From assembly GCF_963576675.1 (NCBI RefSeq), contig NC_088912.1:97307895-97371894 (forward strand): 64,000 nt of DNA, given 5' to 3'. Position 1 is the first letter of the stretch, and each line of letters starts with the position of its first letter. A model generated the notes under the pieces. It was not told the DNA's origin. It searched no databases and saw only the letters and a program-made list of their open reading frames with translations. Shown piece by piece: positions 12,683 through 23,509 of the stretch. The position numbers were made by a program, and so were the translations under genes. The DNA comes from Euphorbia lathyris (taxonomy: Eukaryota > Streptophyta > Magnoliopsida > Malpighiales > Euphorbiaceae).

Positions 12683-14333
12683 AATTAAATACACCATAAA
12701 ATCGTAATTGGATTTAAATGCTTAAATAGTAACTTTTGGCTCACAATTATAATGGAAAAGTAACTAATTGGACATTAATTTGAAGAAACTGAAACGTTAT
12801 GGAAAAGTAATTGATTGGAAATTAATTTGAAGAAGCTGAAACGTTAATGAGACAAATGGTAAAAAAAATTAATAGAAATATTGATTGGATTGTTTGACAT
12901 GTCAGCAAATTTCTTAATCAAAATTTTTAGTGTTTTGACACCAACAAAACGAAAGAGTAATTGATTGAAAATTAATTTGAAGAAAGTAAAACGAAAGAGT
13001 AATTGATTGAAAATTAATTTGAAGAAACTAAAACAAAAGAGTAATTGATTGGATATTAATTTGAAGAAACTAAAACGTTTTAAAAAATTGAAATGTTAAT
13101 GAGAAAAATTGTAAAAGAATTAATAGAACTATTAATTTGATCGTTTGACATGTAAGCAAATTTGCTAATAAAAAAATTTCAGTATTTTGTAAAAATGGTA
13201 ATTATGAATTAAATATATCATAAAATTGCAATCGGGTTTGAATTTTTTATAGTAATTTTTTACTCACAATTATAATAGAAGAGAAATTAATTGGATATTT
13301 ATTTGAAAAAAACCGAAACGTTGAAAGAAAATTAATTAATTGGATATTAATTTAAAGAAACTGAAACATTAATGAGATAAATGGTAAAATAATTAATAAA
13401 AATGCCAATTTGACTATTTGACATGTCAGCAAATTTACTAATCTAAAATTTTAGTGTTTTGACACCTCGACAAATAATGAAGAGTAATTAATTGGAAATT
13501 AGTTTGAAGAAATTGAAACATTAAGAAAACAAATGGTAAAAGAATCAATAGAAATATTGATTTGATGGTTTACATATCAGTAAATTTACTAATAAAAAAT
13601 TTCAACGTTTTGACACCTCAACAACTAATGCAGAGTTGTCATGTATACTAAAGGTTCATGATACATATTGTGGATTCGAACCCCTCTCTTAAAACAAATC
13701 AATAATATAGAAAAATGTCATTTTAAATCATTAACTGGAGTCTTGCAATTAAAGATTTGACCAAAAGTCCTACAATTAAAATGCATCGTCTTAACCAAAT
13801 TCTTGCAATTAAAGCCTAGACTGAAGCCCTACTATTAAAATGGGTCACTTCATTTTGTTCCACCCTCACACTATCATTTTCTCCCTCATCATCGATTCAT
13901 TTTTTGGTGCTCTCTCTTCCTTCATTCCAGTTTCGCTCTCTTAACCCATTTTATTTTATCCTAATTCTACCACTGTCTCACGACAAACTTATTTCATTCT
14001 AGAGAACCATAAGATATTTCTCTCTTTATATTTTTTAGCTCCTTCATTCACCATTTCCCCATCTCATCTCAACACTGGGGATTAGCGACTTCATCTTGTG
14101 TCGTCGGTCTCTCATCTTCTCTAAACTGGTGACATCTCTTACTTTCTGGTAAGATTCTTTTTATTTCCTTTTTTTCTATGCACATTTGTTCTTACTCGTT
14201 CCCTTTTCTAGCTGATATGTCACTCCTCCGATTTTTTTTTTCATGATTTCAAAGAGGAAGAAGTTCAGTATCAAGTTTTTGGTAGTCAATGTAGTTTATT
14301 TTTCGGTAGTCAATGTCATCTATTGATATATGT
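12683..14333 (+). repeat. Array unit 5, partial, fused to the CC gene
   Basis: This unit matches the others up to TCTATTGATATATGTCA at about 14333 and then diverges into the intron sequence upstream of the coiled-coil ORF. The leader and donor (GT at 14149-14150) are intact. Confidence 0.87.
13830..14148 (+). promoter_or_regulatory. Putative 5' non-coding exon and core promoter of the CC gene
   Basis: A CT-rich stretch with a TATA-like TTTATATTTTTTAG near 14026 is followed by a leader that ends in CTG|GTAAGATT, a strong plant splice donor at 14148/14149. A polypyrimidine tract and TGTAG acceptor at 15061-15065 stand 7 bases before the ATG at 15072, which would give a 917-bp intron in the 5' UTR. 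The transcription start is inferred, not seen. The same leader is repeated in units 1, 3 and 4. Confidence 0.5.
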
Positions 14334-15071
14334 CACAACTTTTCAAATGTATTGAAAATATGTGTGTTGACTGATATAGAGTTTTCAAATTTGTTGGTAT
14401 AAAAGTTTATGTAATGTGATGAGTTTTTCATACAAATTTGCAGTCAATTGAATATGCTGATTTGCAAATCAATATCGAGAGTTTTCAAGATGTATTTTGC
14501 TTGCTCAATATAAGAGTTTTTCAAATTTGCTTATAGAGAGTTTTCAAAAGAGTTTTTCATACTGATATGTAGTTTATGTCATTTGTTTTGTTTATTTTTT
14601 TTTTTTTTTTGCATACCGATTTGTATCAAACTCCTTGTAACATTATTAAAGTGATTCATTCTTACTATATGTGGTAATTTATTCGATCTTTCTATAAAAA
14701 CTGAGTTTGTCGCATTATTGCTTATCTTATTTTAACAATTAGTCTTCAAAATAGAATAGTCAGCAACGAACAATTTGATGTTAATTTTACGCCTATTTCT
14801 TCTAGTTGTTTCACTGATGATATTGATCAGATTTTGCTTTGCTCTTAAAATTTTACGATAGGTTAGATAGATGGTCAATGTCATTTCTTCATTTTTTTAG
14901 GATCCAATTATATGTTTTATGTTTGTGCATTTGGTGTAATTTGTGTTTTGATTGAGTGAAAGAGTGCTCTGAGAGTGCTCTGAGGGTAGTTTGAATTACT
15001 TGTTTTTGCTGCATTGTTAAATTATGGTTAATTAGATTCAATTTTTCTTTTTTTTCTTTTTGTAGGATAAA

Positions 15072-15509
15072 ATGGCGGATTGCTTCTCGTTTATCCTATG
15101 TGGAACTGAAGGGTTTAGGAATTTCTTGGGTAGTATTTTTCTGAGAATGGATACTAAGGAAAAACTGAAAGAGAAGGTTGTTAGCCTAAAAGTTAATAAA
15201 GACCGACTTAAAGCTATGAAGATAGATTTGCAGCGGGAAATGGCTGAAAAGGGAGAGAAAATGAGGCACAGTAATGCCATTGACCAATGGATTGATATGG
15301 TGGAGGGAAAGCTCAAAGAGGTCGAAGAACTTCTACTAAGTAGGAAGAAAGAAATGCGTCAATTTGGTAAGAAAGTTGATAAACGACTACATGAAGTTAA
15401 GTACTTGATAGAGATAGGTTGTTTTGATACGTCAGTTAGGACGCATGTGGACAAATCACCGAGAGATAATTTTCAGTCACCTGCCATGAAGATCAGTAAG
15501 AGGAAGTAA
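15072..15509 (+). CDS. Coiled-coil-only protein related to the N-terminus of CNL resistance proteins
   Basis: The ORF encodes 145 aa. Residues 1-25 are hydrophobic (ADCFSFILCG); residues 27-115 are rich in Lys and Glu with heptad-like spacing and should form a coiled coil. The layout (helical N-terminus, DQW at 71-73, the GKKVDKRLHEVKYLIE stretch at 99-114, FDTSV near 118) resembles the RPS2/RPS5-type CC domain of plant NB-ARC-LRR immune receptors. No P-loop or LRR follows, so at most it is a CC-only protein. Compared with two dead copies at 22.4-23.5 kb it lacks about 57 bp after codon 96 and about 100 bp near the C-terminus; both changes keep an open frame. A TGTAG acceptor lies just before the ATG. 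CC-only proteins can act as immune adaptors or decoys, but function here is unproven, and it may itself be a decaying copy. Confidence 0.55.
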   Translation: MADCFSFILCGTEGFRNFLGSIFLRMDTKEKLKEKVVSLKVNKDRLKAMKIDLQREMAEKGEKMRHSNAIDQWIDMVEGKLKEVEELLLSRKKEMRQFGKKVDKRLHEVKYLIEIGCFDTSVRTHVDKSPRDNFQSPAMKISKRK

Positions 15510-15947
15510 TCACCTCAATTAGCGCTAACAACATGCTACCAACTCATGCCCGCTCTTTTTCTTCTACTTTTTTTTCTCTCATAGCATCGTTTAAATGATT
15601 TTTCATTGCTTAAACAAACGTTTTTGTTTCTAATTTCTTATCGGAAACACAGATGACGAGTTTGATTATCGATTATTTATATTTTTTTAGCTTATCTTGT
15701 TTATAGCGCTATTTTCTTTTCATTTTTTTATAAAAATAATTGAATTAGATTCAAAATCGTCAAATTTGATAATGATAAAGCTCGGTAATGTGATGAAAAT
15801 AAATAATTGTGCTTATAGTTTTCGTTGCATTTGAGGAAGTTTGATGAACATAGATAAAGAAAAGCTCATGTGCCTTTAGCTCTAGTTGTTTATTATTATG
15901 TGTGTTTTGCATCTTCGTACCATCATTACTTTTGATAAAATGCATTA
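15510..15947. other. No gene seen; 3' flank of the CC ORF
   Basis: The first ~70 bases (AAGTAATCACCTCAATTAG, CTACCAACT) match the 3' flank of the two CC pseudogenes, so the duplicated unit reached past the stop. The rest is AT-rich with no convincing ORF. Confidence 0.6.
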
Positions 15948-16386
15948 GAGCATCTTCAATAGAAGATGTCTAAAAGAGTGTCAGCTAATATAGCATTGGG
16001 CTTAACAACTTTTAAAGGGTGCCTTCTATTGGAGTGATGACGTGCGCCTAGAAAAATTGCCCAATTTTGGCTACCTTGCTTCAAGGTTACCAACTTTTTT
16101 TTAATATATAAAAAAAATGATTTACTTAAATACTATTGGTGCACCTTTTTGGTGACTCTCTCTCTCATTTCATTATTGGTTGACAATATATATAATTAAA
16201 TAGCTTATATATTAAGTAATGATTTGTGAGGTCATTGTGACAACTTTTAAAATTGTTTACTATTAGAGCATTTTTAAATAAAAGTTGTCAAGAGTGATGT
16301 GAATGCTTAAATTAATAAAATATTATATTTTAATATGATGTGTTATGTTTTGACACTTTTTGAAGCAGCCTCTATTAGAGATGCTC
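15948..16386 (+). mobile_element. PIF/Harbinger-like (Tourist-type) MITE
   Basis: Terminal inverted repeats GAGCATCTTCAATAGAAG (left) and GAGCATCTCTAATAGAGG (right, reverse complement) are flanked by TTA on both sides, the 3-bp target duplication of Harbinger elements. It is 439 bp, non-coding. A diverged relative lies at about 29930-30650. Confidence 0.75.
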
Positions 16387-16589
16387 TTAGAGGTGTCAAT
16401 TATCAAGTTGGTATCATGTCAATTTTTGGGTTAGTATCAAACGAGTTAACTCTAATCCAATTCAAAAAAATTTGTGTCATAATTGTGTTAACCTGACTGA
16501 GTTGGGTCATATGTAATTTTACTACATACTTATGTACTTTTAAAAATATAGAAAAATATAATAATATTTTAAATATTTAATCTTGGGAG

Positions 16590-17013
16590 GAGACTTGGTA
16601 CCGGGTATACACAATCTTGATCCCTTTCGGTCTTGTTATGGATTTGGGGGTGATTTTTCACCCCAAGTCTGACTATCTTCCCCCTTTTAACTCTATAAAT
16701 AGAGTTAATTAAATTGATTTAAGGGATTAGCAATTAATTGCACTTTTTTAGTTAAAATTAATTTTCACTAAAGTATTGTTTGTTATTTTCAGATTTTAAT
16801 TAAGTCTTTTAGGCTTAATTCTTGGTCAGATTTTAGATTAGGAAATCTAATTAATTGATTTAGGCCCACCTAGACACATTTGCCATCTAAAAATCATAGG
16901 TTGGATTAAAATAAATGGAGTCATTCTTCTTGTTTGAGGATTATTGTAATGCCATGACTCGAGGTAAAACTTGATTTCTGAGTGGAATTATATCATTTAT
17001 ATTTACTTTCTAC
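16590..17013 (+). repeat. Dispersed repeat, copy 1 of 2
   Basis: This ~420-bp segment (GGTATACACAATCTTGATCC, CTCTATAAATAGAGTTA, CCACCTAGACACATTTG, CTGAGTGGAATTATATC) recurs at 23510-23951 in the same orientation and ends abruptly at TTTCTAC in both. The palindromic TATA-like CTATAAATAG is conserved, so an LTR or TRIM-like element is possible, but no terminal repeat or target duplication was recognised. Confidence 0.6.
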
Positions 17014-19156
17014 TTCTATTTCATTTCATTTCGCGCTTCTTGTATTTTTACCCTTTTCGCGGTGTCTTAGTGATTAACACATTTTCTATGTTTTCGACTC
17101 CTCAAAATGACATATTATATTTATTTTATAATATTACCAAGTTAACATTATTGATAATAAAAACGAATTTTGAGATTGAGATTCAGAAACGAGGATGAAC
17201 CTTAATGTAATAGTCTGAGTGTTCTAACTATTCGGGTCACTCAATTATACAATTCCATCAAAAACCCAATTTTTATTAGTATGTAAATATATTATACTAT
17301 ATTATACTATATTATAGTTTTAATATATTAGTATGTAAATATATTATACTATATTTATAGTTTTAATTCTTATTATATTGTAATTAAACACGAAGGGATG
17401 TAATTCTAATGTTTTGTGATTTTGTTGGTGAAAGGGTAATTGCCCATGTCTCTGTTACCGTTGGACCCCATTGGTTACCACCCGAAGGCGTCGCCGAAAG
17501 GCCTGTTACTGCGTAGAAGGGCCACCTACCATCCACAAATGGACTGGATCGAGAAAAGTGTAATATTATATTTTTGTTATTTTTTATCATTTAACTCGAT
17601 TTTATTTAATCTTCAAGACAATAAACTTTGTTATTTCGCTTTCCATATCCAATGATTCGAAAATGTGGTATGCTAAAGGCTCAATAAAAAGCCGAAACTG
17701 AATAAGATATCATAAGAAGCTGAATTTCCCGTTGAAGCATTCGAATAAGTAGACACCGACACATAAGAGTTTCATAGGCAGATGCCGCAGAATTGAATAT
17801 GAATATTAAAATATATTCAAATGAATAAATTAAACTTGACATTCGGTTAAGGAGTATCTGTGTAAGATTGGGAATAAACAATTACATGCTATCGAAACTA
17901 CACTATCTAGACCTCCATTTTGTTTGCGTAAGATCGGTACTCGTCCTAGAGATGGAAGGAGAACGGGGAACTGAACTGGCCAATCCGGTTGGCTAATGAT
18001 GCACGCATCCACTAATAGTGAGCGACTTGCTACGACAGGAATCATCCATGTGATATTGTGACTGGGCTATCTTTCAATCCTCGGATGCTAATTGACACAC
18101 TATAACATGCATGTACTTTCACATAGACTTAAAAGGATTCAATAATGCACGAGATAGTATATTAGGGTGTTGAGTAGGTCCATCGAGCGTGTTGGGGTGC
18201 TTGACATTCTCTCCTAAAGGGATATTGACCTTCCCTAAGCATAATTGACTTTCCAAAGCCGTGCAGATTTTCTACAAGAAATCTATGTAATATTCTTGAA
18301 CTTAGTTCAGGTGGCAACTCCATTCTCGATAACCGATTTTGCAAAACTTATTGAACGTTTCAATCGAATCTTAACACAAATAATGACGTAACATCATGCA
18401 AACCTCTCGCGGGCAAAAGCCGATACAAGGCAGGCCCCACCGATGGCGGCGATTCTACTGGTAATACATGAAATTTATCATTTGTTGGTGCACAAAAATC
18501 ATCATGAAAACATGATTTTTTTTGTCACAATAGATAATAAGTGATGAAAAGTCGTGACAAAATAATACATGTCACCATAGTTTTTTGTTTTTAAGTCATA
18601 TTTTGGTAACAATGATTTGTCCCTAAAACTTATCTTTCGCCATAATAAGTTAAATATTTTTATTACAAAATTCGTATTTTTCCACTTTAATTTATGTCTA
18701 TAGTGACAAATACCAAAAATAAAATAATTTAGTGATTTTTTTTGTTTGAAAGATATGATATTTATTATTGGTTTAAATATTTAATTTTGTCATGATAAAA
18801 ATTTGTAATAAAATATATAAAATTATAATTCTATTAATAACTATCATGACGCCCCCAAAACATCATTAAATTATAATTAAAAAAAAAGAAAAGTATAAAA
18901 ATTGTTCAATTTGCAAAACAGAAATATATGATTTAAGGTTTGAAAATAGAATCTCTTATATTTCATTTACCAAAAAAAATTCAAATTACACTATTAAGTT
19001 TTGATAACATAACTCTCTAAACCAAAACCATATAACATTTTAAGTTTTTACTAATTTGACAGTTTATGAATTAAATTGATATTTACGTGTATTTTACACA
19101 GCTACAATTAGATTTCCGAGTCTGTTTTGTTAGTATGTAAATGTATTTTAATAAAA
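17014..19156. other. Anonymous intergenic sequence
   Basis: Contains ATATTATACTAT short repeats at about 17280-17360, a less AT-rich patch at 17430-17560 and another at about 17880-18460 with no ORF above 75 codons and no domain recognised. From about 18480 the sequence is very AT-rich with repeated GTGACAAAA-type motifs that look like transposon debris. No gene can be supported. Confidence 0.5.
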
Positions 19157-20070
19157 AGGCTTAATAGGCATCCAGCCCCCTAAACTTGTAACTTTTTTTC
19201 ATCTGACCTCCTCAACTTAGGGACAACCTCTCAACTCCATCAACTCTCCAAAAACATCACATACAACTCCTTACACTTTTATCCACTTTTTTTTCTAAGA
19301 AATAAGTTATGGATGAGAAGAATAATAAGAAGACTGTGAAAAGAAGACGGTGTAAAAATGATAATTATGAATTAAAGATATCACAAAATTGCAATCGGGT
19401 TTGAATGTTTTATAATAATTTTTTACTCACAATTACAACAGAAGAGAATTAATTGGATATTAATTTGAGAAAAACCGAAACGTTGAAAGAAAATTAATTA
19501 ATTGGATATTAATTTAAAGAAACTGAAACATTAATGAGATAAATGGTAAAATAATTAATAAAAATGTCAATTTGACTATTTGACATGTCAGCAAATTTAC
19601 TAATCTAAAATTTTAGTGTTTTGACACCTCGACAAATAATAAAGAGTAATTAATTGGAAATTAATTTAAAGAAATTGAAACATTAACAAAACAAATGGTA
19701 AAAGAATCAATAGAAATATTGATTTGATGGTTTGCATATCAGTAAATTTACTAATAAAAAATTTTCCATTCCGGCATAAGAATTCTGATCGAAATCCATC
19801 TCTGGTAGTTGTTCGCCGAGCACTAATGGGCTTGCTCGTCGAGGAGAGGTCTCAATGGAAAAATTTAATAAAAAATGACACGTGTCATTGGTGAGGTCAA
19901 TAGTCAAGCGCGGTTTCTACACGGGTCAATATCTTGACCGAATATAAGGATGTAAGGGGCTGTATGTGATGTTTTTGGAGAGCTGAGGGGGTTGAGAGGT
20001 TATCCCCTAAATTGAGGGGGCCAGGTGAAAAAAAGTTACAAGTTTAGGAGGCTATGTGCCTATTAAGCCT
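19157..20070 (+). mobile_element. Non-autonomous TIR element carrying a rearranged piece of the tandem array
   Basis: Long TIRs of about 115 bp: left AGGCTTAATAGGCATCCAGC, right ending GTGCCTATTAAGCCT, with CCTAAACTTGTAACTTTTTT shared. Between them, about 19278-19762 is array DNA in a new order: the tail motif CTAAGAAATAAGTTATGGAT is joined to the subrepeat block starting near 19355, which runs to about 19762. The remaining ~200 bp (GCCGAGCACTAATGGGCTTG) is the element's own body. Flanks share an imperfect ATAAAA repeat. No transposase. Confidence 0.8.
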
Positions 20071-20870
20071 GATAAAAATAAATTCAAATGCTCTTGCTTA
20101 TTATTAGAGTTGGACTGCATAATTTTAAATATTTTGTTTTGTAAAAAAAACATATTACCCATCTCTATTTGTAAACTTTTAAATCATAGACCTCCATTTA
20201 CAAATAAGGTAAACCAAAAGCATTATTTTTGTATTTGCCCTTACTAAACTCCATAATAATTAACTAAAATAAAAAATTATATATTTATAAGTACCACTTG
20301 AATACTGTATTAAGATTGAAATAACATAAATTTTAGGCCCAATCTTGGTCTACTTTGGTTTTTGCTGCACCCGTTTCGATCTTCCTTGTAAGCCCAATCT
20401 TCGTTAAAAAGAAACAGGTGGAAATGCAATTTAAAGCTTTCCGTCTGTTTATTTTTTTTAATAAAAAAATCCAGACCAAAACGACGTAGTTTTGATCTGA
20501 TTCTATTTTTAAAAAAAAAATAGATGGAAAGGGCTAAAATGCTCTTTCCACCTTCGCCTCTTCTTTTTCTTTTTATTAATAAAGATAGGCAAATTGTTAT
20601 TTTACTCCCCAATAAAAGAGAAAATTTTCAAAATTATATCTTAATCATTTTTTATTTTCACTCAACTTTATTCAATTTTTATTTTATTTCTAGATTTAGT
20701 TTTATGATTTATATGGAAAATGCTAAATTGGGAGTTTTTTTTCTTTATGTGATTTCTAATTTACAATTTTATTTGAAGATTATTAATATGTTGTTTTTGC
20801 TTAAAAATTCTTTAATAATTCTAATTAATTTGAGATTTCTAATTTACTTTAATTTTGGTTGTTTGTTTTT
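20071..20870. other. AT-rich intergenic DNA without a recognised gene
   Basis: Overlapping ORFs of up to 134 codons here (20310-20928, both strands) are low-complexity Phe/Leu/Ile or Lys-rich translations of AT-rich DNA and show no family features. Confidence 0.6.
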
Positions 20871-21115
20871 ATTTTATTTAGGAACAAAATACATAATTTT
20901 TTTTGAAACGCACATGCGATTAGTATAGAATAACAAACAAAATGTGTATATTATATACTGATGGCTAAAATTGACACAACTTGCCAACGCTAAGGGTAAA
21001 ATTGCTCTTCTCTGTCAACATTAGCGGTAAAATTGTACCATTTTATACGTTAGAAGTAAAATTTCTCCTGAATGTAAACGTTAGAGTATTTTTGAACCAT
21101 ATCTTTTTTATAAAT
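20870..21115 (+). mobile_element. Right half of a MITE related to the one at 25928
   Basis: GGTAAAATTGCTCTTC, GGTAAAATTGTACCA and AACGTTAGAGTATTTTTG match the right arm of the element at 25928-26514. The left arm is missing. Confidence 0.6.
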
Positions 21116-21119
21116 ACAT

Positions 21120-21193
21120 TGAAGTAGCGTTAAAAAAATTTCGTCCACAGTCTAGCCCCTCCGACCTTTAGCTCCTGGCTCCGCCACTGCTTC
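21120..21193 (-). mobile_element. One terminus of a hAT-like element
   Basis: On the minus strand the sequence starts CAGTGGCGGAGCCAGGAGC, a common plant hAT terminal motif. The other terminus was not found, so this is a fragment. It cuts off the exon-like fragment to its right. Confidence 0.45.
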
Positions 21194-21271
21194 AGGTGCC
21201 ACTAAAATCGGAGGTAAACTTTCATTTAGTTCGCACATCAACAATAGCACCAATCACCGGGTAAACTTTAC

Positions 21272-22160
21272 CTGAATGCTTTTGTTACAAGAAGATAGTG
21301 CATGTTTTCCAAGAAGGTACTGAGTACAAGAATTCTTCCCTCAACTCCATATTCAATAAACTGGCAGGAAGAATATAGAAAATAAATAAACCCTAACTGC
21401 TAACGGAAGCTCAAAACAAAAGTGACCATATGTCAATAATTCATGTTTAGATACATGTGTAGATTAAGGTCCTGAACAATTTTTAGATTGTCATGCTCTT
21501 TAGATGCTTTTCTTGACATGGGTAAGGTGCAATGTACATGACAAAATGCATTAAGGAGAGTCGAGCTAAAAACAAGACTACCCTGACCTTATAATGACAA
21601 TTTGAGAGCTTCAAGACATAAGATGATAGAGAGAAAACCATTCACATAGTATCATTATCAGTAGAACATTACTAGAAGAGAAAATGGCATAAACAGAGAG
21701 CTCAAAAAGAACAGAAAAAAAGGGTAAAGAAACCAACAAACAACAGGAAAACCTGAAAGTTAAATGGAGGTCATGATATCCAAAAATCAAAAAGGCATCA
21801 AAGAAACATGTGGCAAAAGAGTGAAAGGTTAGGGTTTACTGAAATGAACATAGTGACCAATACTGAATGATCAATTGATGAATTAAAGGCAGGAAAGTAG
21901 TCAGACAGTAACATGAAGGGGATAAATATCAAAATTCCCGGAGCACAGAGTCGAAGTCAATGTTGGCTTCGCTCAAGCTCTGGAGCAAGAACCGAATTCA
22001 ACAACGTTGATGAGGGGAAAAAAGAGAGTAGGAGATCAGGGTTAATGCGGAGAGGGAGACTACAGTGGGTTTCGTGGTGAGGGGGGGTTTTGAAGATTGC
22101 GGGTTAGCACTGAGAATCGCGAGAGAGAAGAAGGGTTTGGATATGCATTCTTCTCTCTTA
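21272..22160 (-). pseudogene. Fragment of an unidentified gene: 5' leader, first exon and a second exon
   Basis: Read on the minus strand, a CT-rich leader (about 22150-22020) leads to an open stretch containing LLQSLSEANIDFDSVLREF (about 21940-22000), ended by a TGA. Farther on, 21360-21272 has a good acceptor (CTTCCTGCCAG) and donor (CAG|GTAAAG) around an 89-bp open exon reading FIEYGVEGRILVLSTFLEN. The protein family was not recognised. The piece ends near a hAT terminus at 21193, so the gene is truncated. A second copy of the leader and first exon lies at 24690-25050. It is probably a gene fragment duplicated by transposition or segmental duplication. Confidence 0.4.
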
Positions 22161-22387
22161 ACTTGGGTTTTTTAAAATGAAAAAAAAAAAATTAGACATA
22201 TTTCGTTTAAATCCAACATAGTTTGAATTATTTTAAGTGAAAGTGCAGAAATTGTGTATATCTAAATTAAAAGTGTATAAAAATAAATACATTATAATGG
22301 TTACTTTGTTTTAATTAACCAATAGTGCATTAGGACATCTGTTAATGTAAAACAATGAAGGAAAAAAATTAACCTTTTAGCATTTCA

Positions 22388-22880
22388 AAAAGACCGACTT
22401 AAAGCTATGAAGATAGATTTGCAGCTTGAAGTGGCTGAAAAAGGAGAGAAAATGAAGCTTAATAGTGCTATTAACCAATGGATTCACAAGGCGGAGGGAA
22501 AGATCAGAGAGGTTGAATAACTTCTATTACTCACGTAGAAAGAAATAGGGTGATTTTGCTATTTTAGGATCTTTTCAACCGGATGTTGTGGCAGCACTTA
22601 CTGATTTGGTAAGAATGTGGCCAAATGACTACAGGAAGTTAAATATTTGATGGAGACAAATGGTTTTGATACGTCGGTTAGGAAGTTAGTGGATGAATCA
22701 CCAAGAATAATTTTCAGTCACGTATCGCTAGAGCTTTCCTTAGAAACCAAAGTGAATCATTTTTTCAATATGGGTCTGATCATCTTCAACTAGCGAAGGT
22801 GCTAAAGAAGAAAAAGATCAGGTAGGGAAAGTAATCACATCAATTAGTGATTCCAATTGAGTTTGTAAAAGATGCTACCA
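22388..22880 (+). pseudogene. CC-only (CNL-like) pseudogene, plus-strand arm of an inverted pair
   Basis: The DNA matches the CC ORF at 15072 from codon 43 onward (KDRLKAMKIDLQ) but has an in-frame TAA after KIREVE at 22519, further stops, and no start region. It keeps two segments missing from the 15072 copy: about 22556-22612, with a Cys/Gly-rich stretch as in CNL CC domains, and about 22717-22830. It ends in the shared 3' flank GTAATCACATCAATTAG. Confidence 0.8.
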
Positions 22881-23482
22881 ACTGAGTTTGGTAGCACTAA
22901 TTGACGTGATTACTTCCTCTACCTGGTCTTATTTTTCTTCTTTACCACCTCCGCTAGTTGAAGATGATTAGGCCCAAACTAAGAAGACGAGTCACTCTGA
23001 TTTCCAAGGGAAGCTTCCGCAACACGTGCCTGAAAATTATGGCTTAGTGATTCATCCATAATGTCCTGACCGACATATCAAAACCACCTATCTAACTCAA
23101 ATACTTAACTTCCTTTAGTCATTTGGCCACATTTTTACCAAATCAGTAAGTGCTGCCACAACATCCAGTTGGAAAGATCCCAAAATAGCAAAATCGTCCC
23201 ATTTTTTTCTCCTTGAGTAATAGAAGTTATTCAACCTCTCTGATCTTACCCTCCGCCTTGTGAATCCATTGGTCAATAGCACTACTATGCTTCATTTTGT
23301 CTCTTTTTTCAGCCACTTCGCACTGCAAGTCTATCTTCAGACTTAAGTTGGTCTTTTTGAAATTCTAGGTTGACAACCTTCTCTTCTAGTGTTTTCTTAG
23401 TATCCACTCGGAAAAATACGACCCAAGAAATCATTAAACTCCATTCCAAACAGAAGAAACAAGAATCAATCTGCCATTTTTA
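22880..23482 (-). pseudogene. CC-only (CNL-like) pseudogene, minus-strand arm of an inverted pair
   Basis: The reverse complement of the neighbouring copy, but extending to the ATG at about 23478. The fourth codon is TGA (ATG GCA GAT TGA), and the splice acceptor before the ATG reads AAG instead of TAG. Frame-breaking indels follow. The two arms share their 3' ends near 22880, forming a head-on palindrome of about 0.5 kb per arm. Confidence 0.8.
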
Positions 23483-23509
23483 ATCCTTAAAAAAAGAAAA
23501 GGAAACCAA

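Larger units (their letters stand above)
2757..14333 (+). repeat. Complex tandem array, ~2.6-2.7 kb unit, about 4.5 copies
   Basis: The start landmark AATTAAATACACC recurs at 2757, 7423, 9991 and 12683, giving units of 2568 and 2692 bp; the 2757-7422 stretch is two units joined and rearranged at about 5335. Each unit has (1) a first ~0.95 kb built of ~42-bp subrepeats of the type GAGTAATTGATTGGAAATTA plus four diverged copies of a block with TTTGACATGTCAGCAAATTT; (2) a segment with TTCGAACCCCTCTC and a pyrimidine-rich leader ending CTG|GTAAGATTC; (3) a ~1.2 kb tail ending TTTCAGCAATTATATG and TAATAACAACAATGGG. Units are highly similar to each other, so amplification is recent or homogenised. 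No unit has a long ORF. Confidence 0.93.

Noticed and set aside
15038..15316. Minus-strand 92-codon ORF over the CC gene
   Set aside because: It is antisense to the CC ORF and ends in a poly-Lys stretch from the polypyrimidine tract.
17880..18460. Less AT-rich patch considered as organelle-derived DNA
   Set aside because: No plastid or mitochondrial gene or rRNA motif could be recognised; left as anonymous.
20310..20928. ORFs of 100 and 134 codons on opposite strands
   Set aside because: Translations are Phe/Ile/Leu- or Lys-rich, without domains, in very AT-rich DNA; chance ORFs.
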